A stretch of 64,000 nt of DNA from Ustilaginoidea virens (taxonomy: Eukaryota > Ascomycota > Sordariomycetes > Hypocreales > Clavicipitaceae), in contig NC_057319.1 of the NCBI RefSeq assembly GCF_000687475.1, positions 5,198,001 through 5,262,000 of the forward strand, written 5' to 3'. The translations under genes and the position numbers were made by a program. The notes below the pieces were generated by a model that was not told the DNA's origin, did no database searches, and saw only the letters and a list, made by a program, of their open reading frames with translations. Positions 9,259-18,977 of the stretch are shown in pieces (the first letter of the stretch is position 1; each line of letters opens with the position of its first letter).

Positions 9259-11984
9259 TCATGACGCTAGAACACCCAGTGATGATCGAGTTCTCCTAGA
9301 TCTCGCCTTGACTGCCTGAGACTTCTTGGTCGTCTCTCTCTCCTCGTTCTGCTGCGAGTATGCTTCCTTCCACTTGCGCCACCCGTCAAAATCAATCAGG
9401 GCTTGCATACAGCCCCATTCCATGACCTTGCGCTCAAGCCAGACAAAGTTGACGGGCTACAGATGAGCCAGGGTCAGCATGATTTGGAAGGTAACCGCGG
9501 CGGATGATGCAACATGTCCGAGCGACGTACCTTTGTTAAAAAGTCATTGCACCCGGCCGCCAAGGCTTCATGTCTGTCGCTCTGTAGCGAGCTGGCCGTC
9601 AGTGCCACAATGATGACGGGGCTTTTGAAAAGAGTCAAGTTCTGTAAACGGTCCTGTTCCTTGACCTCGTCATCGTCATCGTCCGCCCCGTTGTCAGGCG
9701 TGGAGGAAAAGACTCCAATCGAGTTGACGCTTTCCAGTCGCCGAATCTCCCTCGTGGCATCAAGACCATTCATCACAGGGAGCTGAATGTCCATGAGGAC
9801 AAGATGGAAGCCGCCAGCCCTCCACTTTTTCACAGCGTCCCTGCCGTTCATGGCGGTGGACCACCTGACTTTCAGCCGTTTCACAAAGGCTTCTAGCAAC
9901 TTCAGGTTGATGGGGTTGTCCTCGACAATGAGAACATTGATTGGGGGGACACTGCCGTTCCAAACGTTGGGAGAGCTGAGGTACTCGGAGCTTTTCTTGC
10001 TCTTCCTCGCTCGAGCACCCGATATTCGGGGGGACGAAGGTCGCGGTGGCGGTGTAGCAGCCCTGGTTGGGGTGTTGTCCGCACCGGGCGATTTCGGCAG
10101 CGTGGGTTTGACCGTCGGTAATCCAGATGCGCGATCCGATGAGCTCGAGTGGGTTCGCGAATGAGGCAACCGTGGGGCAATGTTCTGGGCGCCGTGGCTG
10201 CCGAGAGTGGAAGACGCCTTCTGTGCACCCGGGTTGTGGGCGGCCACTGCGGTGGGTGAAGAGGTAAGCGTCCTGACCAACCTGGGTCTCTCCGAACGCT
10301 CCCTGTGAAGTCGCGTTCGGGAACCGCCGGGGGAAGGGATTGAGGAAATTTGGCCGGCTCCGACGACTGCCATGGAGTGCGGTGCAGCGCCGTTGGGTGC
10401 CACGGGTGCAGATTGCGGAGGAAGCGGCGAGGGAATGGTGGCGACGGGGGGGAAATAGCCTTCCCCAGCTTCTGAAGGTCTTCCATCCTCTGTGATGTAG
10501 CATGTCGTGGTTCCCGGCGGCAAATGCACGCGGGGGGATGCCTTTGGAGCTCTGCGGGGTATGTCGATGATGAGAGCTTCATCAACAGTCTGTCCGCCAG
10601 GGTAAACATTGTCGATGGTTCTAGCCATCAGTTCCTCCGGTCCTAGAATCCTCTCCTTGTCCTGATCGCGAGATTGTATGCGAATGGCGAGGTCTGGGGA
10701 GTCAAAAGTCCGACCCAGAGAATTGGCGTATTTGCGGAGTATCATGTCACGAACATCGTCGACGAGGTCGTCCTCGGTGATGGTGATGGTCGTTGCCGAT
10801 GCATGAGGCCGTCTTACCCAGATCTTTCGGGTTACCATTTTGCCGTCAATCGAAAGTCTTGGCGCTCCGTCGGCGGATGCAGCGGGAGAAGGGTATGTGA
10901 CTGCAGGGGTTGACGCAAAGCTCAGCTCGTCGGGCTCGCGGCCATGGTGCGAGGGCGATGCAGGATCGGCTGGGAGGTTGTCGGCAGCATGCAACGGGGT
11001 CGTCTTGGTGGCAGCGGCAGCGGCAGCGGCAGGAACAGCGTCAGCGTGAGCGTCGGCGGCAGCAGATGTTTTGAACAAGCCTGTTGTTACACTAGCTTTG
11101 CAAAGTCGTGAAGAATATCCTCCTTTGTCGGGCGTGCTCGCGGGGTTGGATCTTGTCAAGTTTGCGGCTTTGCGTGGTGAGGGATGGGAAGACAAGGGGG
11201 GCGCAGAGGTTGAGCGTGATGGTGATGGTGGCAGCGGACGTTGAGATGGAGACGATGGAGGTCCCATGCCACGTTGGGCAGGATCACGGCTAGGCGGGTC
11301 CTTGCCACGGTTGACAACGTTACTCGCTGGGGCAGGGTTCCCCCGGGAGGAGAGCACCAACTGGAGATTATGGTCCGGAGGGCTGGGTTTAGGGGATGCT
11401 CCAGGCTCGCCGGCGGGTTGCAGGCCCCTGGAGGTCACTGAAGAGTCCGCGAGCGTGGCCTTGGTGGCCTTGGTGGCCTGCGCACCTCCATCTCGAGCCT
11501 GTTCCTCACGTTCGGCTCCAGCCCGCGCTCCAGCCCGCGCTCCTGCCACCTCTGCTGAGTCTGCTCCTGCTGTTGTGGCGCGATTCTGCCGGCGCTCGTG
11601 GCAGGAGCTGCCGGGATGGGGGACTTGCTCTCGACGCTTCTGCTTCTTCTTCATGCGGGACAGTGAGAGGTGCATGTGCCTTCCTCTTTCAGCAGCACCA
11701 CTCGCCTCGTCACCATCGTCACCATCGTCACCTGCGGCTCCCGAGCTTACGGCTTCGCGCCTCTTGTCGCCGAGTTGGCCGTCCGCCAGATCCGTGCGCG
11801 CGCAAGGTGCGCAAGACGCCTCTCGACTGCTCTGGCTCGGAGCCGTCGCCAGGACGGACGCCACCTCTCTTCCACGTCCGCGCGCGGACGAAGCCAGTGA
11901 CGGCGCTCCCGAATGCTTCCGTCTCGTCAGACAGGCCCGAAGACGAGAAACCACATCGGAAGCCATCGGCAAGATCGCACCCAT
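9259..11984 (-). CDS. SSK1: SSK1-type two-component response regulator
   Basis: Exons (minus) 11984-9531 and 9456-9259, intron 74 bp (GTACGT donor), give about 883 residues. The first ~650 are disordered, Ser/Pro/Ala-rich, with a conserved block around MVTRKIWVRRPHASATTI. The receiver domain (about 680-850) reads INVLIVEDNPINLKLLEAF, then the phospho-acceptor Asp in LVLMDIQLPVMNG, an insert rich in Asp, the switch VALTASS, and FLTK|P, where the intron falls directly after the conserved lysine. The tail LERKVMEWGCMQALIDF is diagnostic of Ssk1. Ssk1 receives phosphate from the Sln1-Ypd1 relay and, unphosphorylated, activates the Ssk2/22 MAPKKK of the HOG stress pathway. The first in-frame ATG is 11984; a further 5' exon is possible. 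Confidence 0.9.
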
Positions 11985-13417
11985 CTGACGCAAGGCATGC
12001 GGAAGCGCTGCGATAATATGGCGCTGGGTCTCTGGGGAAAGAAGGACGAACCGGGCTCGGCGTCGATACTAGACCTGCCGCTGCTGGCGTTGGTTTGAAA
12101 GCCCAGCCGCGGTCATTGTGTCGCCCTTGGATGGATGGATGCTAGGAGCGTCAAGGGGTTCTGATTTCCTGGACGACGAGTATCAACTCGGCGGATACTC
12201 GGGGCGAGTGGGAAAGAAGGGTGAAGAAGCTATAACTGTCTTGCAGCCCAACGAGTGGATTGGCATCAAACTTAAGCGCCACCCCCCCGTAGTTGCGGCT
12301 TTAGCTGCTCTTATTAAATTGGAGAAGATCTGGCTTCATTGGCAATCTGGCGCTTGACCGAGGTATTTTTTTATTGAATTTGGCGGCGAAAAGCAGCCTA
12401 GGCATCACTTTGACTATGCGCAGCTGGGCAGCAGTAGGACTAGGGCCAAACAGGCACCTTTGCGGTTCTCTGAAAAGCTATCATCTGCAGCGGCACTGGT
12501 GTCAGGAGGATGCATTACTTTCCTCAACTTGATATCCCCATTTTCCCCCTTCTCGTCTTCCTTTCTGAATTTGGCCCCCGTCTCGCTCTGACCCCAACCC
12601 GCGGTGGCTCTTGATGGGTATTCGTGCCACGCTAGCATGAGCAATCCGCGACTTGATAAGATTAACCAGGGAACCTAGCCTTTGCTACCCACCATGTTAT
12701 GCCAGCGCGGATCGTTGAGAGGACTGTCCATAGTCATCGCGGCAATCGCGGACCAACCGATTGCTCTGGAGCAGGTTCGTATCGCATGATGCAGGCTGCC
12801 GTTGGCCGAGGTTCGCACAATGGAACGTCTGATGCAGGATACCGAGATAGCACGATTGGCGGATCGGGGCATTGGGCCTGTGAGTATCATATACTGCTGC
12901 ATGCTGCTTTGAAACGTCTGTGAATGGGCTTGTCCCCCCGAACATGTTGGTCGCTGTGCAAATCCCTGAACTTGTTGGTTCGTCACCGCCTGGTCAGTGA
13001 GCCATCCCCACGCACGGGACGACTGCTGAAAACGGCGACGACTCGTCGAGGGAGGAAACGCCTTCATCGTGGTCCGGGAGAGGGGTAGGATATCGAAAAT
13101 CATCCTGCCTGCAGGGAATGATTATGAGTGGGCCAGGCTTATGGATCGAATCGATCGTCCATCGCACGAGGTGAACGACGCCAAGAGTCTTTGCAGCGCT
13201 CACGAAACCGCACTTTGTTCTGCGGAACAAGAGCCAGAAAGTCTTCCAATTTTTTTTTTTTTTTTGCACGTTCCCAGTCATCGGTCTTTGCGTCGCACAG
13301 CATCAAAGGGCGGCGAGGCAGCAAAATGTATTTATCTCTTGGTGCCGGCAACCCTCCAAGCGAGACATGCCATACACTACTGGGCACCACGGGGCAACCG
13401 ATCTCCCTCGGCTCATC
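11985..13417. other. Divergent intergenic region upstream of SSK1 and the O-methyltransferase
   Basis: No gene is confirmed. A stretch around 12700-12900 reads protein-like in one forward frame (RLPLAEVRTMERLMQDTEIARLADRG on conceptual translation, split by an in-frame stop at the GCATGA near 12785), which might be a decayed gene or chance. A T run occurs at 13249-13265. Confidence 0.4.
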
Positions 13418-14334
13418 ATGATTGAAAACTGCACGACGCTTTATCCAAACGACTCTGTCGGTCGCAAGGTCAGCGAGTATTCCGACCGACATTCTATGCA
13501 GCTCCCCGAGAGACTTGAACTGTACCATGAGTGGGTGCTGCGCAGCCAACCCTGCGCGTACTTTGCAATCTCTCTCCTCGAGGCACGCATGCTCTCGTGG
13601 ATGGCACGCATCACCGGTGCCAAGAGAGGTAGGAACCCACCCCATGACGGCCGTGGATCCGACCCTGCGCAGAGATGCGTGTTCTTATGCGTTGCTTCCC
13701 AGTCCTCGAGATCGGTGCGTTTGTAGGGTTCTCGGTCGCCACCTGGGCGTATGCTGTAGGTCCGGATGGAAGCGTCACGGGCCTTGAAAAATGCCCCGAC
13801 TACGCAAGAGCCGCCCGGGAACAGCTCGAGCACTTCGGTTGGAGCAATGCCCATATCGTCACGGGAGATGCTCTCGAGACGTGAGTACTCTGTCCCGCGT
13901 CGTCGATGCCGGGGGAATTGGGGGGGGAGGGTTCCAGCCCATTCATCATCATCATGCTGACTGGGGCGCGCGGCAGCTTGTCCAGGATGCAGCCTGCAGA
14001 GCCATACGACATCGTCTTCATTGACGCTCAAAAGTCGGCGTATCCGACATACCTCAGGACCATCTTGGGCAAGTCCAAGCCTGGGCAGGTCAACCGGCTC
14101 CTCCGGCCGGGCGGCTTGATCATTGGCGACAACGCGCTTCGGGCGGGCTTGGTTGCCGACGAGTCCGAGGACAATCCGGCCACGAAGACGGTTCCTCAGC
14201 AGACGGTCAATTGGAACTGGAGCAGCATAGCGTTCCTGGACGAGTTCAACAAGATGATGCACACGCACCCGCGCATCGAGGCCGTCTTGCTGCCCGTTTT
14301 TGACGGGCTCGGCATGGGGAGATTGCTGGATTGA
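13418..14334 (+). CDS. Class I SAM-dependent O-methyltransferase (CCoAOMT type)
   Basis: Exons 13418-13628, 13703-13880 and 13977-14334 give 248 residues; introns are 74 and 96 bp. The joins restore the SAM-binding motif VLEIGAFVGFSVATWAYAVG, then GSVTGLEKCPDYARAAREQL, IVTGDALET and YDIVFIDAQKSAYPTYL. RLLRPGGLIIGDNALRAG follows, the canonical order of small cation-dependent O-methyltransferases (PF01596). These methylate catechol-like hydroxyls of small molecules. The start at MIENCTTLYPNDSVG was chosen because relatives begin close to TLYP; an in-frame ATG at 13367 would add 17 residues. The substrate is unknown and no biosynthetic partners flank it. Confidence 0.85.
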
Positions 14335-14642
14335 CGTCTGTCGCAACGGGGGCGTCGAGACTTTGTGCGCGGAGGCTTAGCGGCGCTTAGCATGCTCCCG
14401 TCTCGTCGGGATGTTGCTTGATAGAGTCAAGGTCAAGTATTTAGGGTATTTGGCAGGTTTGACATCGACGAGAACTGAACAAGACAATGCCCCACAAATA
14501 GAGATGAAACATGTCAACCGGCCAATGGCCTCATCTTCACAACTGCATATGTCATCGCCCTCGGGACTTGTCACATAGCTTTGAAAAGAGAGCCCCCTTA
14601 TTTTTCCCGTGTCGTTTTCTCCCTGTAGAACATTCGCTTCAG

Positions 14643-15404
14643 ATGTGCGCCAAGCCCACCGCGCTGGATGACGAAGCATCCACGACCTACCTCTACGACA
14701 AACAGGTTCCACGCCCGGCCAGATCGCCAGCCAAGGCCGCCCAGATCAAAGTCCAGAACCGCAGGCGAGAATACCTACAACGGCACCCGTCGTACCTCGC
14801 CGCCCTAGACCACGAACTCGCAGGTACCCAGCCAGCACGAGCAGAAACCACCGCGCCCCCCCCCCGTACTACATATACCTCTTCCAACCCCCCTCACACC
14901 CATACCGTCCAGCCGGAGCACGCTCGCAAGCTGATGGAAAAACCCCCCCCGTGACTTCAAGACCCAGTCCTCTACGAGCGCCTCATCAAGCGCCACCAAA
15001 GCACGGAGGAGCGCCAGAGAGAAGGCAGGGCCAAGGGTTACGGGCGCGTGCTAGGAGCCGACCTGGCGCGCGGCGAGACCCGGCTCACCGCGCTGGCGAC
15101 CGAAGCAGCGGGCGAGCGGCGCACCGACTTCGCCACGCGGCCGGCTTGGCGAGCCGCCACGGATGTAGACAACGCGTGGGACGAGGAAGCCGGGACGAGG
15201 GAGGACGGGATGCATCTGTGGCAGGAGTTTCTGCGCGAGAGGTTTGTCAGGGGTGGGGATGAGGAGTTTGACTACGGGGTCGTGGATGGGGATGAGGAGT
15301 TGGACGTGAACGCGAGGAGGATGGAGGAGGACAGGTGGTTTGAGGAGGAGGACCCCGGGTGGACAGGGGAAGCCAGCGGGGAGACGGGCGTGCAGGATTT
15401 CTGA
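14643..15404 (+). CDS. CCDC97-like protein (DUF2052)
   Basis: Exons 14643-14823 and 14962-15404, intron 138 bp with two C runs, give 207 residues. The join restores HELADPVLYERLIKRHQSTEERQREGRAKGYGRVL, the core of the CCDC97/DUF2052 family. It is preceded by a basic IKVQNRRREYLQRHPSYL segment and followed by HLWQEFLRERFVRGGDEEFDY and an acidic W-rich tail ending GETGVQDF. The human relative is found with the SF3B spliceosome complex; the fungal role is not established. The start was chosen at the only ATG that keeps the N-terminal extension short. Confidence 0.82.
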
Positions 15405-15490
15405 ACGGGCAGCCTGCAATCAACGATTGTTTTCCGGAGGGTGAACCATGTCTTTGACGTTGAGGTTTTATACAAACCAATCAGTCAGTG

Positions 15491-15503
15491 AAAAAAAAAA
15501 AAA
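15491..15503 (-). terminator. T-run terminator of the tRNA-Glu gene
   Basis: Thirteen A on the plus strand (T on the transcribed sense) lie 27 bp past the tRNA 3' end, as expected for RNA polymerase III termination. Confidence 0.6.
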
Positions 15504-15530
15504 GGAGCCTCGTGGAAAAAGTAAATTGTC

Positions 15531-15601
15531 TCCGGTACAGGGAATCGAACCCTGGGCTGCTCGGTGAGAGCGAGCGATGTTAGCCACTACACCATACCGG
15601 A
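15531..15601 (-). tRNA. tRNA-Glu (CTC anticodon)
   Basis: On the minus strand the cloverleaf starts TCCGGTATGGTG and ends in TACCGGA, which pairs with it. The A box is TGGTGTAGTGGCTAACATC. The anticodon arm is GCTCG-CTCTCAC-CGAGC with anticodon CTC. The B box is GGTTCGATTCC. No intron. Confidence 0.95.
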
Positions 15602-16605
15602 TTTTCTTGGTATGGCAGGCTGTAATTCAACATTAGATTACCTGACACTAAAATCAATCACGCTTGCTGCATGTATTCTCCCGTTTCTCTTCGCCATTTC
15701 TGTACAACCTGCCCCCAGTTTTTTTGCACTATGAAGCCATCTCCTAAACGGCACCGTTCGGCCTCTTCTGTGGATCAGCACTCCCTGGGGAACCCCGCCT
15801 ATTTACCAGTGGCGTCGTCCCGCGCACGATGGCATCGAAACTAGCATCGTCGATATCTCCGCAGCATCATCTCGCTGGCGGCACCTACAGGCCCCAGTAT
15901 CCCCCACGATGATTACGACGGGCAGTTGGCCGCAACAGCTGTCCCGGCCACCTGTGGCACCGTCCAACCCGCAGGCTAGCTCGATACGCGGACCCTTGGT
16001 TGGACCAGGCAGTCAGTCCTTTGCCCTTGCTTGTCCTGGCCGATCCGCGACAGCTTTGCGTCGACTATGAGCTCGTATTTCCCCGCGACGACTGCCGCCC
16101 CATCGAACCCGCCATGCTGGATCCCGACGCCAGAGGCAACCAGAATCCTGGCAACGGACTTTAGCAACGCTTCTTCGGGCCGACGCGGGCGCACAGGTGC
16201 GACGTGGTACCCCGTACGCCGTGCTGGCCCGCGACCCTGTCAGTCAGTTCATTCTCGGGGCCCTGTGATGCAGAGAGAGATACAGGCTCTACCACCATCA
16301 CGAATGGTACATGTAGCTTAGCTCAACCAAGCCTCCTTCATTTGCACTTTCGCCTCGTGCACCGCGCCACCGACGTGGAACATGAGGGCTGTCTGTCACT
16401 CAGACGCGGCGCGGAGGGTCCTTCAGCCCACCTGCGACGGGCCATTGCCAAGATCAAAAACGTTTCACTGGGAGCCGGGCCTGCGATCCCGCCAACGGGC
16501 CAAACGAAACATTGGCTCTTGTTCTACCCGTCCCCCCACGCCAAAGAGAAGAAAAGAAAAGAAAAGAAAAGAAAACAGCAGATTCGCGTCCGCCCTGCCC
16601 GTGCG
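15602..16605. other. Intergenic with a possible decayed coding stretch
   Basis: Plus-strand frames at about 15976-16265 read protein-like in two adjoining frames (CVDYELVFPRDDCRPIEP, then VRRGTPYAVLARDPVSQF ending in a stop), interrupted by a stop and a frame change. This could be a relic gene or chance in GC-rich DNA. An AAAAG array sits at about 16547-16575. Confidence 0.35.
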
Positions 16606-17145
16606 TCAAGCACTCCCCTGCAGATACGTAATCGACACCGTCCCAGCCACCTTGCCGCACTGCACGCTCGCCGCCTCATACAGCTGCCCCTGCTTCCAGT
16701 GGTCGTTGCTGTACCTGTCCTCCCTGCACTTCGGATCCAGCCGCACCTCGCCCACGCCCACGAACCGGCTGCCGTCCCTCTCGCACACCCACTCCTGGTC
16801 GATGTGCAGCAACCCCTTGGCCCGGTCGAACGAGAAGCTGGTCTTGTCGCCGGGGTCGGCCAGGGACCCCCGGCACTCGTACACGTCGCCGGCGTAGAAG
16901 AAGTCGGGCGTGCGGGCCGACGCCGCCTCGCACGCGAACCTGTTGACCAGCGCCGTGTTCTGCAGCGTGAAGTTGACGAAGCCGGCGCCCGTGCCCTCGG
17001 TGGGCGAGCTCATGGCCCGCCACGAGTGGAAGTCGAAGTCGAGCATCTTCCAGCTGACGGTGCTGCCGGACAGGGAGGTGCACACTTTGTCGGCGGCGCG
17101 GCACGCCACGCGCCCGGCGAGGAGGACCGCTGCCAGCAGGTACAT
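16606..17145 (-). CDS. Small secreted AA1-like-domain protein
   Basis: Single-exon, 179-residue protein with a signal peptide (MYLLAAVLLAGRVACRA), then a cysteine-containing beta-rich domain. The pattern WKMLDFDFHSWRAMSSP, GFVNFTLQNTALVNRFACEA, DFFYAGDVYECRG, SFSFDRAKGLLHIDQEWVCERDG, DRYSNDHWKQGQLYEAASVQC fits the AA1-like (Alt a 1-like) secreted domain common in sordariomycetes. Several such proteins are studied as effectors, but most have no known function. Start at 17145; a TATA box lies 170 bp upstream. Secretion is supported by sequence; role is inference. Confidence 0.75.
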   Translation of the reverse strand: MYLLAAVLLAGRVACRAADKVCTSLSGSTVSWKMLDFDFHSWRAMSSPTEGTGAGFVNFTLQNTALVNRFACEAASARTPDFFYAGDVYECRGSLADPGDKTSFSFDRAKGLLHIDQEWVCERDGSRFVGVGEVRLDPKCREDRYSNDHWKQGQLYEAASVQCGKVAGTVSITYLQGSA

Positions 17146-17313
17146 TTTCCTTGCTCCTCTTCTGTTCTTTTTCGCTCTGCTCTGCTCTGTTTGCTCTGTT
17201 CTGCTCTGTTTCGCTCTTCTTTTCTCTTTGCTTGTAGTTGTTGGTAGATTCGGTGGGCTGTCTGGGCCGATGGTTCAGCAAGCGTGCATCCGGGAGGAGC
17301 ACAATTGTCCTCT

Positions 17314-17320
17314 TTTTATA
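17314..17320 (-). promoter_or_regulatory. TATA box of the AA1-like gene
   Basis: TATAAAA on the minus strand, 170 bp before the ATG at 17145. Confidence 0.5.
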
Positions 17321-17635
17321 ACAAGCCCAAGAACAAAAAAAAAACTTGATCCAGGGGACTTTGCGCCCAGGGACAAAGGCCCCGGCGATCCGGACACAGC
17401 CAGCGCTTAGACGCCTTGCTGCGTGCCGCGTTTCACCTCGCGGCGAATGTCTCACCCGACCACGGTGGAGGAGATTGGGATAGGCGCTGCTGAAACCAAA
17501 ACCCCCCCCCCAGGAAGCGCCTGCTCGCCCCGTTCGCGCTGCGCCCGGGGGGGATCGTGCGTGCGTAGACGCAGCCCTGGTCGCAGTTTTTGCCGCCTCT
17601 GCCCGGGGCCGTCCGACCATCATGGACCATCATGC

Positions 17636-17645
17636 CCTGACACGT
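17636..17645 (+). repeat. Left target-site duplication CCTGACACGT
   Basis: This 10-mer recurs at 18423-18432, directly outside the two inverted-repeat ends. Confidence 0.75.
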
Positions 17646-17724
17646 GAGGGTACAGGTCAACCGACCTATGTTCCCCCCTTGTCATCCGACCCCCCCATAA
17701 TAACTTAACTGACCTGACCATTGC
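17646..17724 (+). repeat. Left terminal inverted repeat
   Basis: Pairs with 18345-18422 with about eleven differences. Shared cores include TCAACCGACCTATG and ACCCCCCCATAATAACTTAAC. Confidence 0.85.
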
Positions 17725-17774
17725 TGTGGGCTATACTCTTAATATAATTGGTTTATTAGGGAATAGTGGGTCAG

Positions 17775-18330
17775 GTCACTTTATATAGAAAGCCATATGG
17801 AGAAGTACTTTCTCTGATATTTTACTAGGTTCTTAGGTAGGGGTACCTAGTAAAAGAAATTAAAGAAGTCGCTTTCTTTAGAAAAATATAGGGAGAAGTA
17901 CTTTCTCTGCTGTTTTATTAGGTTCTTACGTAAGGGTACCTAGTAAGAATATTAAAAGAAGTCACTTTCTATAGAAATATATATATAAAGGTACCTCTTT
18001 TTCTATCCCTAGTACCTAGATACTAGGTACCTAGGTACTTCGTAGAAATATAAGAAGTCACTTTATATAGAAAAATATATATAAAGGTACTTTTTCTACG
18101 TATAGTACCTAAGGACCTAGGTACCTACCTAATAAAAGAAAGGAAGTCACTTTCGATATAAAAGTCTATATAAAGGTACTTTATCTACTTTTAATATTAG
18201 GTTCTTAGGTAGGGATACCTAGTAAAAATATAAGGGAAGTCACTCACTATAGAAAAATATATATAAAGATACTTATAGTCTAGTGGCTACTATAGATTAA
18301 GGGATCTACTACTATTTATTAGCGTATCTC
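17775..18330 (+). repeat. Six ~93-bp tandem subrepeats inside the element
   Basis: A GTCACTTT-like start recurs at 17775, 17868, 17961, 18057, 18146 and 18239 (spacing 89-96 bp). Each start is followed by TATAGAAA, ATATAAAGGTACTTT and an AGGTACCTAGTA palindromic segment. Confidence 0.85.
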
Positions 18331-18344
18331 TATATTAGGAAAGA

Positions 18345-18422
18345 GCATTGGTCAGGTCTGTTAAGTTATTATGGGGGGGTCGAATGACTAGGGGGGGGCA
18401 TAGGTCGGTTGATATGTAGTCT
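18345..18422 (-). repeat. Right terminal inverted repeat
   Basis: Reverse complement of 17646-17724, allowing about ten substitutions and one gap. Confidence 0.85.
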
Positions 18423-18432
18423 CCTGACACGT
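18423..18432 (+). repeat. Right target-site duplication CCTGACACGT
   Basis: Identical to 17636-17645 and abuts the end of the right inverted repeat. Confidence 0.75.
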
Positions 18433-18977
18433 TGGCGTGCTACATACCTGCTCGAGCTTGGTTGCGTCGCAGACAAGATTAAAAGTGATATTGGAAAGGC
18501 GCTGCTGCGCTAGCTAAAGTCTAGATGGGGCCAGAAAGACGGCGTTTCGGACCCCCCCCAGTCCTACTGCCTGCTCTGCGAAGAAACATGTGGCAAAGTG
18601 CGATTCAAAGCACTGGCCTGGGCAAAAAACGTGAAGAGAACGGAAAAGTGGAGGATTTGCCGTGGACAAAAAAAAAATAAAAAAAATAAAAAAAAAAAGA
18701 GGAAACAAGTCCCCGGTGGCCCTGGTGAGCCGATAAGACCATGTATGCCTGATTATAGTCTTGCCAAAAGAAACAAAGGAAAGAAGACGGAAAGCAGATA
18801 TAGAAAGGGAGAAAAAAAAAAGAAAAAAATGAAGGAAATCATGTCCTCTAAGAGGAAGTAAATGAAGAAGAAGAAAAAAAAAAGGAATCATGTCCTCCAA
18901 GGAGAAAAAAAGAAACGAAAAAAAAAAAAAAAGGTAGAGGCATGCCCTTGTTACCAATCATCATCGTCGTCATCGCG
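18433..18977. other. A-rich 3' flank of the lipase gene
   Basis: Contains several A-runs (18669-18700, 18810-18830, 18875-18930) and a repeated ATCATGTCCTC word at 18837 and 18887. It looks like the lipase 3' UTR; no gene is seen. Confidence 0.5.

Larger units (their letters stand above)
17646..18422. mobile_element. Non-autonomous inverted-repeat DNA transposon, MULE-like
   Basis: A 777-bp unit is bounded by 78-79-bp terminal inverted repeats (17646-17724 and 18345-18422) and by the 10-bp direct repeat CCTGACACGT. The interior is strongly AT-rich, unlike the GC-rich flanks, and has no ORF. It consists mainly of six tandem ~93-bp subrepeats. Target duplications of 8-11 bp with long inverted repeats are typical of Mutator-like elements (for example Hop in Fusarium); hAT elements make 8 bp. 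Mobility would need a transposase encoded elsewhere. The AT bias is compatible with repeat-induced point mutation but does not prove it. Confidence 0.8.

Noticed and set aside
13418..14334. O-methyltransferase as part of a secondary-metabolite cluster
   Set aside because: The neighbours are SSK1, a CCDC97-like protein and a tRNA; no synthase, P450 or transporter lies within 15 kb.
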